Source of the DNA: Micromussa lordhowensis
Lineage: Eukaryota; Cnidaria; Anthozoa; Scleractinia; Lobophylliidae
Assembly (NCBI GenBank): GCA_964020085.1
Contig: OZ026603.1
Coordinates: 32,102,658 to 32,166,657 of the forward strand
DNA: 64,000 nt
Direction: 5' to 3'
In this document: piece after piece, positions 47,567 to 63,370 of the stretch
How positions within the stretch are numbered: the first letter of the stretch is position 1
Layout of the letters: the number at the start of each line of letters is the position of its first letter
The notes under the pieces: model-generated
What the model was told of the DNA's origin: nothing
Database searches by the model: none
Seen by the model: the letters and a program-made list of their open reading frames with translations, nothing else
Program-made: the position numbers and the translations under genes

Positions 47567-50500
47567 TCATCTATCTATATTTGCACAAGCTGTGTGTGTG
47601 AGATCTCTGACTTCCTTTCCCCTTCTTACTGCCTTTCTGAAGCACTCTTGTAGCTTGTCGTCTGGTAAGGGAGATCCTCCTTTGAGGAGAAAAATGGGTA
47701 TCTTTAGAAAAAACTACTATGATACCATGAAGAAATGTTTGGCAAGCCATAGCTATTTTGTTCTTTACATGTATGGCATGACTATCAGTGAACACTTTGG
47801 AAGGGAACATTAATTTTTCACCTGGCTTATGAACTGCTGCAATTTTGTCATCATCTGTTACAACCACTGTGATTACTCCCGTCACTAAGTTTTCTTCCTC
47901 ATCGGTTGGGTCAGCAAACAGTAATGTGCTACAAATAAAAAGAAAAATCCTATGATGTAGAAAGTAGGATGAGTTGCAGCAAGTGAAAGGATAGGTTTTT
48001 TCAGAATATTTTTAAGAAGATGGTTGAATCGGTAGAAGGATGTGCTAGAGCACAAGAGGTAATTAGTTAAGTAGCCAAACATCTTTGCTGTTATTAAAGA
48101 ACTGTGCATTTTGAGATACAGGACAACTTAATTGGTAATATTTAACTATTTATTAACTTGAAGTTGATAAAAGCCAATAGTTAACTGCCATAGCAAGATT
48201 GTGAAGCTGATGTTTCAAGTGTTAGCCCTTGGGTAGAGCAAAGAGCAGTCAGGAGTGATTTCACCAGTGAGAGTGGAGTGATCCTGTCAGAGTGCAGTGA
48301 TTTTGTTGCAGTAGAGTGATTAGAGGGTGATGTGAACTCCCTTAATTGAATATTTCTTGTGAGTGCACGAGGACAACTAAGTAGTCCCTGAGTGAAGCAA
48401 GAAGATGTCCGGTCAGAAATCATAAACGATCATAAAATACAGAATGGCTTTCATCTGTCATCTAAAGACATCATAACTTACTCATCAAATACACCAAATG
48501 TGGCAGACACTGGATGTTTTTTAAGGTTCACCGGAACTTCTCTCTTGTCAGATGGTACTGGAGTTTGCGTTTCTTCATCTATCTTCACTGAATAAAGCTG
48601 GGCTGAAAATGAAATGAAAAAGAACTAACTGCATTTTTAACTTAACAGCTGGTAAGAGGTATTATAGGGTTTGCCAAAAGGGCCATCTTGATGCTGCACG
48701 GTCAAAGAACTCTCTGTTGGATCGTTTTGATCATGTCTTGAAAGTGGCAACAACTTCTTCAGAAAAATAAACATTCAAGTAAGTTGTTGATTTCGGTGCT
48801 ATCTTTAATGGACAGTTGTAAACACGACACAACAACAACAACATTTGTTGGGAGTCGGATGTTAAATCATGGTTGCTACAGACATCACTTTTCAAAATTC
48901 CCTGACTTTTGTATGACCAAAAAAAATACATAATGTCAGATCTAGTAGCGGCTTCTAGCATGAACTTACAGCCATCTTTACTTGTTCATTAAGACGGATA
49001 GGTTTCCATCAAATTATCCTTCATTAAGGAGAAATATTGTTGAGATCATAGTCACCCCAAATGTTTCTTGTAGCAGGCCTTCAATGGTATTAAATGATTT
49101 AAATCAGCCATGTCAAATTATTTCAATTTCCCCTGACTTTTCTTGAACATGTCAATATTCCCTGACTTAAAATAAATTAAATTCCCTGACTTTTCTCAGA
49201 GCTTGAATAACTGTTCTCCCTGACCTGTGAAATATCAGATTTCCAAAATACTCACAGCTCAACTAACAAACTATCTGGTAAAATATGTTACTTAACAATA
49301 ATTTTCAGGAATGTTGATTTGCTAGCCATTTACAGCCGTTTGCTTTGATTTTCTTGTGGACCTCAGCAAGATCTTATGCACACACAAACAAAAAGCTATT
49401 GGGATCATGTGTACTAAAAGCATACACAGTCAAGTGTTGATCGATACCCTCTCAATTGACCTGCAATCAACACTCAATTGACATCTGGATTGATACTTGG
49501 CTGACACTTGATCAACAGTTGATTGACATCACAACTGACACTCAATCACCAGTCAGTCATTAGTCGGCTAAGTATCGACCAACTCATATGCACCGATCAA
49601 AAATGTTTGGTCCACTCTTGACCGACAGTCGACCGAGAGGTTGATCAAGTGTTGATCGAGTGTTAATCCAGACGTCAATCAAGTGTCAACCGAGGTGTCG
49701 ATGGAGTGTCAATCAAGCTTCAGTCAAGTGTCAATTGAGGGTGAATTGAGGGTATCAATCGTCACTCGACCGCAGATATCTTTAGTACACACCAACTGTT
49801 GTACAAAAACACTGAAACCTTAGATTCTGCACCTGACGGCTTGAGCATAACTTGCTTGCTACATAGGCCTACACTCACAAATACATATAGTGCTCTGAAT
49901 GACTTGCTTATCTAATGAACCTAGCTAACATAGTTAGTAATAACTTTTGTGACATTTTATTATGACTGATCTTAATAAGACCCTGTTACTTCTGGCTGAG
50001 TTTACTTGTTAATTTTTGATGTTGGCCCCTGACACTACAACGTCACTCACTGTTTTGTAGAGCAGCCACGGCAGCTATAAGGCAGGCATCTGTTATGTTT
50101 CCATCGTAGCTCAAACACATCATGTCAACATACAGGACCCATGATAACTGCAATAAAAACAGGGAGATAATATATATTATTGTATATGTAAGAAATAAAT
50201 AGCTTGGGGTACTGAAGGGGAAACAGAAAAGGATAAAAGGTATTTCTTTTGAGTGTTATGAAAGTGGTGATTGTGTATTTGGATTATAAATTCTCTTCAC
50301 TGTTGTGATACTTGGATCTAGGGGGTGACTTCCATATGGAAAAGTCGAAGATGCTTGCCAGAAAATTTCAATTACCGGTAAACCCCTATCGGAGATCAAG
50401 CCAGTGGTTCAAGTTTTATTTCAACCCTACAAGTACCACTTAAACGGAATAAACTTGACAACCAGTCGCTGTTCAGGAAAGGAGCCTAGGCTAGTAGATT

Positions 50501-53500
50501 GTACTCAAGAAACTGGCAGAAATCAAGCCCAGAAATGGAAACAAGAGCATTTCTTTTATGAATATTTGTTGGGTGCGCCCTAAAAGATACTTGACAGCTA
50601 AAAAAATGGTGTTTCGTTGTCAACACCCTAAGTGTGATCAGAATCCTTGACTTATACTGTATGCCTGACAAAAGATGACAATCTCCAACCTTTTCATATA
50701 GGAGTCCACCCCCCTGTTCTAACATTGTAGTGGCCTAGCCCCAGGGCACTCTCTCCTTAGCAAGCACAAAGGTCCTGGGATTAACAAAGATAAGGTGTGT
50801 GCCACTTGGTGACATCACCACTCAAAATAGCGAAGCGCGCGAGGCCTAAAAATAGAATGCAAATGATTATATCCCCCACGAGGCTCATACAACATCAGCG
50901 TATTCTGAGAGAACTAGAGGGGATCTAGGCGAAGTTTTCGTTTCAAAAATGTGTCTTAGGAACACCAGCTGTTTTCGAAACTGTTTTAGGAAAATCGTCT
51001 GCCATTCCGGTTTGTTTGAGTCTTGTCTGAGTCATGACGTCACTCACGCTTTGCTATTGAAACAGACAGAAGAGTTCACAGGGCAAAAACATTGGGCACC
51101 TCCTTTATTCACAGTTCCTCAAGTTTGTACCCTCCCCTTCAGACTCAAAAGAGAGCAGTATATATAGCCACATAATAAACTTAAGAAAGTCAGACATTTA
51201 CATTCAAGTCAATTTGTTGCTGCATATCTTACCTTGCCTTCCACAAGACATAACTCCTCTAGATTGACAGGTTCACAGCTGATGAGGCAAATGATTTTAT
51301 TACAGTTACTACCTAAAATGAACAGTGAAGATGAAATATACAACACTGAGTTGTATGAAAGGAATGTCAAAAAATCCAGGCATCCCTTTTATCCATTTGT
51401 ATCACTCTCTTCAATCATGCATTTGGCACTGTGATGACTCTAAAAGCTTGTAGTAGTTTATTATTTTGATTGTGCTTTGGCAAATTTAATTTAGTAGTAA
51501 TATTACATCAATGATGATAAATTAATTAATAAATTATACATTTTCTAAACCTGGCCTTCTTGTTTGGCTCAATTCAAAATGCAACTTTTATTGAAGAACA
51601 CACAACGCTACTAGTTAAGGTCCTCTTCTACTTACTTTGAGATGACATCTGCAACAAACTGGCTGAGAACTTGCGCCTGTTCACTAGGAGGGCCAGGACG
51701 AAAACGTGAAGAACAAAGAGGAGGAAGATCTACATTGGGAACTGGATTAAAAATCATGATAAGCAGCCACTCTTGGTATTTCCGAAGAAATCAAAGATGT
51801 GATGATTACCACTAAAAACTAAGATCTCAAAATTGAAGCGAAGATTTAAGAATTTGCATAATAAGATGGAATGTCAAGTAAAAAATAAAGTGCGTAAAAA
51901 CAGATAATATCTATCATCTTTTCTCATCTACCAATGTTTGAAGAAACCATGGGAAGCCATTACAAGACTGCAAATTACACAAAATACTCCTGATGTAACA
52001 AATCCAGCCAATTGTTAATTTCCCTTGTTATTGTTTAAGCAGTCATTTAGTTTTTCTTTTCACGAATTTATACAGTTTTTTAATGCCCTGAGGTAACTTT
52101 TCAGCTGTGCATTACACCGACTACACTGTCAGGCAATGATTGTAATACATAAAACAGGATCTGCTTAAAGTGCTACTATGATCAAATTTTTACCCCTTGA
52201 TTTTTTTGGTTAATCACATAGAATTCTACAAAAGATTAAAAACGCTGTTTACCGTTTACAAATATCTGCATTGGTTCAGGAGATATTTAAGTTTCAAAAA
52301 TGAGTAAAATATGCAAATGAGATTACTGATGATGTCATACACTCAACCAAATATTACATGAAGTATATAAATAGCGCTATCTCGGTCAATTTGCAGCAGA
52401 AACCATTGAAACTTGGTAGGCCAACAGTTCTAAATGCAACACATCCACAGCTGTAACAATTTCCATTCCCATGGCAACCCACTCTTTTCCAGTCCCCTCT
52501 AGCCTGTTATCAATATTTTGGTGATTTTAAGCTTGGAAAACATTAAACAAGGCTATGAACTCAACCTAATGTGTTTATATGCTTGCTGGATTATGCAGAT
52601 GAGACACCATTGGCAAACATCAATATAGAACCCTAAAAGTGAAGAAAAGTCTTTAATATTGTGGAGGTCTGGAACCTAGTATGTTGCCATGGTAACAAGA
52701 ATTGTTAAGCTCATATTGCAGAGCACCTCTGGTAGAATCTTACTGTAAAAATTCAAACTATTATACAAATCGACTGAGATATCGTTGTTTATCATATTTG
52801 ATCAAAATGCGGTTGAGTGTATGATGTCATCACTTGGCTAATTTGCATATTTTAAAACTTGAATATCTCTGGAACGAAAAGAGATATTTGAAAACTGTAA
52901 TCAGCATTTTTACTCTACTATAGACTACTTGTTTATGTCTTAAAATGGCTCAGATTTGAAGGATGCGATTTTTGTCATAGTGGCACTTTAAAAAAATTGA
53001 AGATTTGCAAAAAAAATGTGACAAAAATGAACTCTTGGGTACCCATAGAGAGGCTAAATAATGAAAGTACACTACTTTGCAAACAGTCCCAGTGTGTTAC
53101 CAATAATGATCAAGTGTACATAAATATTGAAATCTCTACTTTTGTAGTTTAACAAACAGCAAGTGGGTTAATTAAAATTATTATCCAACTTTCATACACT
53201 GTACGAATTCCGATTTTCTGATTGGCTGATTTGTACCACGTGATACTGGGTTATGACGAAACAACCTCCTTGACGTCATTATCGTGGTGTAATAGCCGTG
53301 GTGTAAATTCAATACACCACTGTCATTACCCCATGGCTTCGGCTGACTCAAAATTTGGCGATTTCTTTGTGCAGTGTATTCAATTTGAATAATAAAAATG
53401 TTAACGCACTCATTGCTCGTGAATTACCGGGATTTACCTGCACTCGTTCACTAACAATAAACTCGAAATTTTCAATACCGCACTCGCAAAGCCTCGTGCG

Positions 53501-55566
53501 GTATTGAAATTTCTCGTTCATTGTTAGTGAACTCGTGCAGGTAAATCCCGATAATGCACTCGCTGAGTGCGTTAACCTGTAATTAAACAACTAATCATTA
53601 TTAGACAGTATAAATTAAAGAAATTGCGACTTCATTTTTCATTGGATATACATGTATGTGTCAATACTTGCAAAGACTTTCTATAAAATGATCTTTTACA
53701 ATGCAAAATAATTGTCATTAACTGACCTATAAATCCATGTTTTGGTTTCTCCTGGCTTGGCACAGCAAATTCCTGAGGATGAAAACCAGACCGGAAACTG
53801 TTTTTAGTAAGAACATCAATTTTTTTTAGTTACCTTTCCTTCCCATTTATTATTCATGTGTAATTTGTCAAACAATAGTCATATATTTCACAAGTGGCTA
53901 AAGAAATAAACTTGTGTCTTCATTTTATGAGGGGTGTGGTGGCCTCATGGTTAGTGTGCTTGACACCGGATCAAAAAGTCCAGGTTCAACCTCTTCCAGG
54001 GCATATTGTGTGGGTTTTCTCCACCCAGGTGTATAAATGAGCAAATTTAATGCTGGGATCAACCATGCAATGGACAAGTGTGGCAAAGGGGATGGGTAAT
54101 AAACATGCACCACGCTGAATTTTTCTATTAAATCATGCATCAGAGAGAATTGTTTTCACCTATCATGTGTCACGTAAAATGAAGTAAGTAAATTGCAAAT
54201 TTTACTTCTCAACTCTAAAAGGGGGAGGTATGTTTTGCAAGTTGCAGGTTGAAAAATGGACTTTTAAGTCTGAGTGAGTCTACTTAGCACTTCGGTTAGC
54301 CTGAATAGCACTCCGGTTAGCCTAAAATTAATTAGCTTAGGTTGCTTGCGGTTAGCCTCTATACTGGGGTTTATTTGACTTTGACTCAAACAAGTTGTTT
54401 CAACCTGCAACCTGCAAAATATACCTGCCGCTCTAAAAGCGTTCTTTAAAGGAGAACTCTGCCGATTTAACCACAAATAAAAGTGGTGACCCGTATGGGA
54501 GACTGGGAGATTCAGTGAGTCTCCTGGATAATCTGGGAGAGTTGACAATATCTGTGAACAGGCTCCCAATGAGTGCAAAAAAATAAAAGAGCCTAGCCTC
54601 TCCAGACCACTCTCAGCTATCTCCGCAAACCTGTTTTTTCACATGTCTGGTGGCTAATTTGGTTCAATAATTTTTTCCACCTTAATTTGCCACCCTCATG
54701 GGCTAGCATCCCATCCACGACAGAGTAGAAATACTAATAGTCGCTTCATGCTACTGAAACTGGAGATAAGAACTGACCTAATGGGCCACTTGGTTAACAT
54801 ACCAGTTTTTATCTTTATGTAGTCTCAGGTCTGCAGTCGACATGCAGTCCACAATCTGCATTTTTACAATAACTGCTTTTATGATGTCATTTCTAAGGTC
54901 TATAGGAGTGAATACCATGAAAAATATGTGCTTGATTTGTTTTTTACGATCAGAAATTAAAAATCAGACTATCTGACTTCGAGCATGTTTTGCTCTAATT
55001 TATTTTTACTTCACTATTATCACGCAATACTAACTGCCTTGACTCCACAAACAACTGTTGTATTTCCAAGTTTGACCAAAGCTGAGCCTTCAGCTGTCGA
55101 TATTGAACCTGAAAATATTGATTGCAAAAATGGTTAAGCTAACATATTTAAGTTACAGTACGGGAGACTTACCTGTTTAATATTACCAATACTTGAACAC
55201 ACATAGAGAATTAGTAAGCTCATTAATCTTACCAACATTAAGAATCGTTTTCCTGAATTCCAAAAGTGCACGACCATCTGGTCTTACATCCTCTTTCTAC
55301 AAATAATAGGCAGAAAGTTGAAAGCCTTATAAGTTCTATAATGCTTACTTGAATCGAATTGTAAGCTAAATAGCTTGGGATAACTTCACCCAACGTAGTT
55401 CTGCGTACTTGCACGTAAGTAAAATATGAATCATCTTACCAGGAATTGCCTGTAATATTCTAAAGGCTGTGCAGTCCTAGAGGGCAAAAAAGGAAGGTAA
55501 ATAACCAAATGGAAAGCTAAATGACGAGAAAAACACGTGCAAAGCTCACTTGAAATCGGCCGCCAT
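47567..55566 (-). CDS. EXOSC8: EXOSC8 (RRP43/OIP2), exosome ring subunit, 11 exons
   Basis: Exons in transcription order: 55566-55550, 55476-55440, 55296-55233, 55108-55035, 53772-53727, 51741-51636, 51308-51233, 50147-50051, 48602-48482, 47928-47822, 47679-47567. All have GT/AG borders and compatible phases, giving 285 aa (human about 276). The start MAADFKT closely matches the human N terminus. Landmarks: RPDGR at 23-27, [85 protein letters not shown], and HKPGG followed by [16 protein letters not shown]. These define the RNase PH-like fold of Rrp43. In eukaryotes this subunit is structural, part of the six-member ring that threads RNA to Rrp6 and Dis3, in nucleus and cytosol. The ATG sits in AAAATGGCGGC, a YY1-like start-site motif. 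The gene is convergent with SUPT20H and co-oriented with the SMAD gene upstream. Confidence 0.95.
49408..49801. mobile_element. Internally repetitive palindrome (394 bp) in EXOSC8
   Basis: Outer inverted ends GTGTACTAAA / TTTAGTACAC. The inside is almost wholly made of 9-20 nt variants of TTGATCAAGTG, TCAATTGACA and TCGACCGA. They read as one orientation in the left half and the complement in the right (ACCCTCTCAATTGAC against CAATTGAGGGTGAATTG). It lies in the intron between EXOSC8 exons 8 and 9. No protein frame. Confidence 0.75.
52169..52987. mobile_element. TTAA-flanked TIR element (819 bp) in EXOSC8
   Basis: TTAA at 52165-52168 and 52988-52991. Ends AGTGCTACTATGATCAAA / TTTGTCATAGTGGCACT, with longer imperfect pairing inwards (AAATATGCAAATGAG, TAATTTGCATATTTT). 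No transposase. Kolobok or piggyBac type by target site. Contains a perfect X-box palindrome. Confidence 0.82.
52683..52696. promoter_or_regulatory. Perfect X-box palindrome inside the TTAA element
   Basis: GTTGCCATGGTAAC is an exact inverted match to the RFX consensus. Position within a transposable element suggests it arrived with the element. Confidence 0.5.
53400..53576. repeat. Hairpin element in EXOSC8 intron
   Basis: Arms GTTAACGCACTCA...CGGGATTTACCTGCAC and complement ...TGAGTGCGTTAAC, with an inner pair ACTCGAAATTTTCAATACCG / CGGTATTGAAATTTCTCG. To its left, 53219-53230 reads CTGATTGGCTGA, which is CCAATCAG on the minus strand, and GTGGTGTA...TACACCAC lies at about 53299. It may be a reversed relative of the triple semi-palindrome units. 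Confidence 0.65.
53930..54110 (+). repeat. tRNA-derived SINE head and body
   Basis: GGTGTGGTGGCCTCATGGTT (A box region), AGTCCAGGTTCAACCTC (B box), then body blocks TTCTCCACCCAGGTGTATAA, AATTTAATGCTGGGATCAACC and ATGCAATGGACA. The body matches the fragment at 1930. Confidence 0.65.
54695..54815 (+). repeat. SINE body fragment
   Basis: GGGCTAGCATCCCATCCACG, AGTAGAAATACTAATAGTCG and GCTACTGAAACTGGAGATAAG match the 3' part of the SINE body at 1930-2125. It may be the displaced end of the SINE at 53930. Confidence 0.55.
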
Positions 55567-57445
55567 TTTGATCGATGGTACAATTTATGTCCCCATACAC
55601 CACGTAGCTTCCTGTGATTGATACATGCCGCTAAATTGCAGTACAGCAGACTCAGATGTAAAGAGAAAGGGACAACTACTGGCGGGAACATACTGGCATT
55701 GGGAGGCCACTCAACCCCCTCCCCCCGTACCCCTAAGTTTGGAAAAATCGACTAAAACCATCCTCTCAGTCACCCTCAGATGTTGAGCTTTTTAGCCCCT
55801 CCCACTTGTCACTTAAAAATTATTACATTGCTATCATCCAACTTGTCCAGACTTTTATACCATATATGGACACTTGATTTAATTAATCAATTTAATTTGT
55901 AGATTCATTTGTTTCCATTTGTATTTTAATTTCAAAAAATTATTTGTAATAATTAATTAATTAACAATTTGGCTTTTTATATTTATTTTGTTTATGTAAA
56001 TAACAGCAAGACTTTTATTAATTAATGTCGATTTGCATTAGCTAGGTCCAGGTATTCTTGTGTTGTTAAGGCCTATAGAAGCAAAGTGAAAATTGCGAGA
56101 TAGAGAAAACAGGGGATTATGATGAGTTCTGGAAGAAAAACCATTTTGGTGGCTGCAGTGAGCTGGCAAGCAGCATGTTAAATGAAAATAATACCAAATT
56201 GATTTTCTGCCAAGTATCCACAATACCAAGTGTTGACCCCTACAGACACTGCAAAAGCTGCTAAACAAGCCATACAACTTGGAAAGGTTTATGGTCATAA
56301 CCATTATTTTATTGACAATTTTGATATTAATAATAATTTACTATTATTAGGTACTATAATATTTTACTTATTTTTTGAAATGATTTACAAAACGTATGTA
56401 CAGTATAGGAAGATCCTTTAGAAGGTAACCCTGTCGTGTAGTCTCTGTTCTCTAAAGGCATTCTCTCTCTTCCCACTAAGCATAAAGAACATGTCAGGGC
56501 CTGGTAACGATTTATGTGACTTCAGTACATTCTTTGTCTTGCCCACAAGAATAAACAACATGTAAAGTGCCTGGTTTGTGTCATTCCGTGACTTCAGCGG
56601 TACCACGATCTTTCACGCCAAAGTGAAAGAGCAGGAAGAGAGCATCCACTAGGTCCTAGGCCAATCAACCGGGGAGAGGGACTAACAAATAAAACGGACG
56701 GGGCTGCTCGTCGTACCTTTTAGGGGTTAAAAAAGCAGTATTCAGACTTAAAAACTCTACAGCAGGAGCTTTTACGGTACCCTGTAGGGTATTGAGCCAA
56801 AAAAATGTGACGGGAGATGTTGTGTTGTTTTAGAATTGGTACCTTTAAGGGGTGGAAAAAATTTCAAACCATGCTCACAAAGCAGGATCTTGGTACCTCT
56901 TAGGGATTCTTGACAAAATTTCTGACGAGCACCCCCTCCTTTTTATATGGGAGTTCGCCCCCCCCCCCCCCCCCCAACCGGGCTAATCAATCCCTCACAG
57001 GAAACTGAATAATACAGCTTCTAGATAGAATTTGTTGCTTTTAAGTGATATTGTATAATTATAATATCATTGATATTAAAATAATTCTACAGGATATGAA
57101 TGCAATGCAATAAGTTTTAAACAAGTTTTCATTAAAACTGTGCATTATAAAACACCAAAAATTGAACAAGTCCAACTAACTTTCACATCATATATATTCT
57201 TTATACAAATCTTATCTGGCAAAGAATTGCAGCTTTACAGCATGGAAAAGTTCTGCAAGATAATCACAGGTATTTTACATACATTAAATAAATTATATAA
57301 ATGTCCAAGATTGGTTATATTACCTATACTTTCTGCTTACTTGTGTAAAATCACTGAACCACACCTTAACTTTCTCAATTATTCAGCAAGGATGTGTTTA
57401 TGAATTATTTACATTGTAAAGTCAACTTAGAACTACAACGGAGCA
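55567..57445. other. Intergenic, upstream of EXOSC8
   Basis: Between EXOSC8 and the SMAD gene, which share a strand. It holds a run of 18 C at 56958-56975 and GGTACC-bearing text (56770-56910: GGTACCTTTAAGGGG, GGTACCTCTTAGGG). Similar phrases occur at 61775-61860, suggesting a dispersed repeat. No gene is seen; EXOSC8's promoter must lie at the left edge. Confidence 0.45.
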
Positions 57446-57614
57446 AGGGTTTCATTAGGGTCGACTCCTGGCATCAGCCAAATTGACTGGCGGTGCGGAC
57501 AATTTTGCTTTGACCATCTAGCGGAAAGTTTTTCTTACAAAGAAGTTCAGTTCAAAGAGTTTTGCCTGCCTGTGAAAACCAGTTGCCCTCCTAATGAGAA
57601 CGTTAATAAAACCC
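57446..57614 (-). repeat. TIR repeat GGGTTTCAT family, copy C
   Basis: Reverse complement of copies A and B: ends GGGTTTTATTAA / CTAATGAAACCC, with GGAGGGCAACTGG, CAGGCAAAACTC and AAGAAAAACTTTCCGC inside. Confidence 0.75.
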
Positions 57615-58129
57615 CTGATGGAGGATTTAAAACTTAACTCAAGCTCTATATTTATATACTGTCTTTTTAAAGACCATTTGTTGTGTTGCTACGCTTCTTC
57701 AAATTTGTATTCCCCCACCTTGAGGTGTAAGTTATTTTCCTTTTTACAATGATACAGCTGTTTTTTTCCTTTACATAACATTGTACACTGTTGTATATGC
57801 TGCACCTTCAACAGCATGTTAACTCTGCTAACAGTTTTGTGTCTAATGCTGCCCTCAATCATCTTATCATACCTCTCAACAAACAAAGTTAACTTCAATG
57901 GGTTCAAAAGCTAATGCGATTAATGTCAGTGGGTTTTTATTTGCAGATTTTGATCCATTTTTGTTTTTTTTTGTTTTTTTTTTTATCAAGGTTTGTCGGT
58001 TGCCATAATAGTTATGACTGACAGCAGCAAAAAAATGCAATCAAAAAATTATGTTTTGAACTTCAGAGTTCTCATGTTATTGAAAGGTGCAGTAAAATCA
58101 AAAGAAGAAAAAAATGTTGTTTACTGCGC

Positions 58130-58395
58130 TTTTAATAACATGCGGAGTCTAAAATTTAAAGCTCAACCGACAAATGCGTTTTTCTCTACCATCAATCAAA
58201 TAATCGGCGGCTCCTCCCAGCTTCCGACTTTGTTGTCTGGACTGTGCTCAATGATTTGATTTGATCACCGTGCGCTCGGCAGTAGTCAGAAGCTGGGAGG
58301 AACCGCCGAACATTTGATTGACGGATAGCGAAAAACGCATTTGTCAGTTGAGCTTTGAATTTTAGACTTGGCATGTTATTGAAAAGCGCAGTAAA
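58130..58395. mobile_element. TIR element (266 bp) between EXOSC8 and SMAD
   Basis: Inverted arms of about 100 bp: TTTACTGCGCTTTTAATAAC with AAATGCGTTTTTC and AATCGGCGGC on the left, mirrored on the right (GAAAAACGCATTTG, AAGCGCAGTAAA). The left flank at 58073 repeats the right-end text (CATGTTATTGAAAGGTGCAG), suggesting an earlier insertion or a tandem end. Confidence 0.78.
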
Positions 58396-58399
58396 GTAA

Positions 58400-59290
58400 T
58401 GTTCTAGAAAAATCTTCTTGTAAAAGAGTATTATTGGTATTGCTTGCAAGAGTATTTCTTGACAAAGTATATCATTCTGAAAATAGCTGATTTAGTGGCC
58501 TCTTGTGCATTCTTTTGGCTTGTGCCTTCGTCCATTCTCTCACTGGGAAGGAAAGTGCGAAGAGGCAAAAGAATGTCTCTTTAGGAGGCAAACTCTACGT
58601 CTTATCTTTATCATTGTGCTGTTCCAGAAAATATCCATACTGTACCTACAGAAGAGATTGGAATTTCCAGGAGGGGTGGTAAGACCAAACTATTTGAAGA
58701 AATGTATGAAGCTTAATTGGAATTTCCCGAGGAGTGGGGTGGGAGGGGGGTGTCCTAGAAAAAATCCCTTCCATTGTTGGAGACATGGACATTTTCTGGA
58801 ACTACACATTAGTTCACATCTATAATACAGTAGCTAAGGCATCCATTTTTTAGTGAAATATAACTGTGTGTTTTTTTATAGGAATCAACTATGTAATCAG
58901 TTATAGAAAAGAAAGAGTTTCATGCTCAAAGGGGCACAATTTAAAGCTAAAATGAAATTTCATAACTTACGGTAGTGTTCAATATCTCCAAAAAGACTGC
59001 TAGCCCGGGTTAGTGAAAAAAGATCTATAGAATAGGAGAAAAGTCAATCTATGGTTAGTTTAGATTTGATATGTAATTTGTTAACTTATTTTGATGACTA
59101 TACTATATGAAATATTAGTCTCTAATTTTATAAAGTTACCAGCCCAATGGCTTTGTTGTCCACTGTAATCTACCTTTGTGTTGACCAGCATATTAATGAG
59201 TTAAAAACATCAGCTTATAGCCGGTTCACAATGTTTCTAGCTCGGTGGCGATTGAGATGACATTTCCAATGACAATCCCTGTTATACAAC
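58400..59290. other. Intergenic, 3' of the SMAD gene
   Basis: No gene seen. The 106-codon plus-strand frame at 58505 has no recognisable motif. I looked here for an alternative SMAD last exon encoding an SSxS tail and found none. Confidence 0.5.
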
Positions 59291-59294
59291 ATAA

Positions 59295-59300
59295 TTTATT
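59295..59300 (-). terminator. Possible polyadenylation signal of the SMAD gene
   Basis: AATAAA on the minus strand, about 107 nt beyond the stop codon. Position fits a short 3' UTR; no other support is visible. Confidence 0.4.
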
Positions 59301-59406
59301 ATAAACGTCTGGTCCACCACACAAAATATCTCGTTTTTTTTAAATTCCATGTGTTCATAAACATCTTTGAATGCTTTCACCAAAAGCAAGTAGTTCTTCG
59401 TTGTTC

Positions 59407-62748
<3,342 letters not shown>

Positions 62749-62882
62749 CTACCAAAGAGCTTTGCTGCCTAATTCGCACAGCCATATACTTTGGTCTTTC
62801 CTACTGACAAAGAAGGACAACTATAAAGTTCTGTCCAAACGAATGCTGCGTCACTAGATCGCTTTTCTTTCTTCCAGACAGG

Positions 62883-62890
62883 TGACGTCA
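62883..62890. promoter_or_regulatory. CRE-type palindrome upstream of the SMAD start
   Basis: A perfect TGACGTCA sits about 205 bp upstream of the SMAD ATG, in the probable promoter or 5' UTR. This is the CREB/ATF consensus. Function is inferred from position only. The same octamer also occurs at 53271 in intergenic repeat DNA and inside an ASB coding exon, so chance is possible. Confidence 0.35.
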
Positions 62891-63370
62891 AGGTAATTAG
62901 TGTAAATGGATGGGAGGGGAGGGAGCGAACGCAATATAGGTCACTAATTAGCACACTCAACGACCCAGGGCTGTTCTTAGAATGTTTTCCCAATTGGCTC
63001 ACCTAATTTACTCAAATTTGAACTTAAACAAGACAAAAAGATCATATCCTGGAACACAGCGTGGTGCTAACTTCCCTCAGACGTGTTGGCGACTCGCTAA
63101 TTGGTCGGTTCTCTTATAACGCCCCAAAGACTCTCACAGCAGACAACAACTGGCTTTCTTTCTGGCGACAAACCGCCTTAAATGTCCCACAGACTCCAGC
63201 ATGGATAGAAAAAGTGGCGAGAAAAAAATATATAGGAAAACAAAATACTACCGTTGACTGTTGACACTTGGCTCCTGCCGTTGAACTGATCACATCAAAT
63301 GTCTGTACAAATTCAGTTGTCACGGTTGTCAATCAGCGTATAATGGAAGGCTGCTTACACATTATTTAAC

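Noticed and set aside
55035..55040. GC-AG intron in EXOSC8 after GTCAAG
   Set aside because: Extending the exon three bases to include GCA gives a normal GT donor (GTTAGT) and the residue A that the family has at this position.
57140..57403. 87-codon plus-strand frame between EXOSC8 and the SMAD gene
   Set aside because: AT-rich sequence with no motif, no start context and no conserved features.
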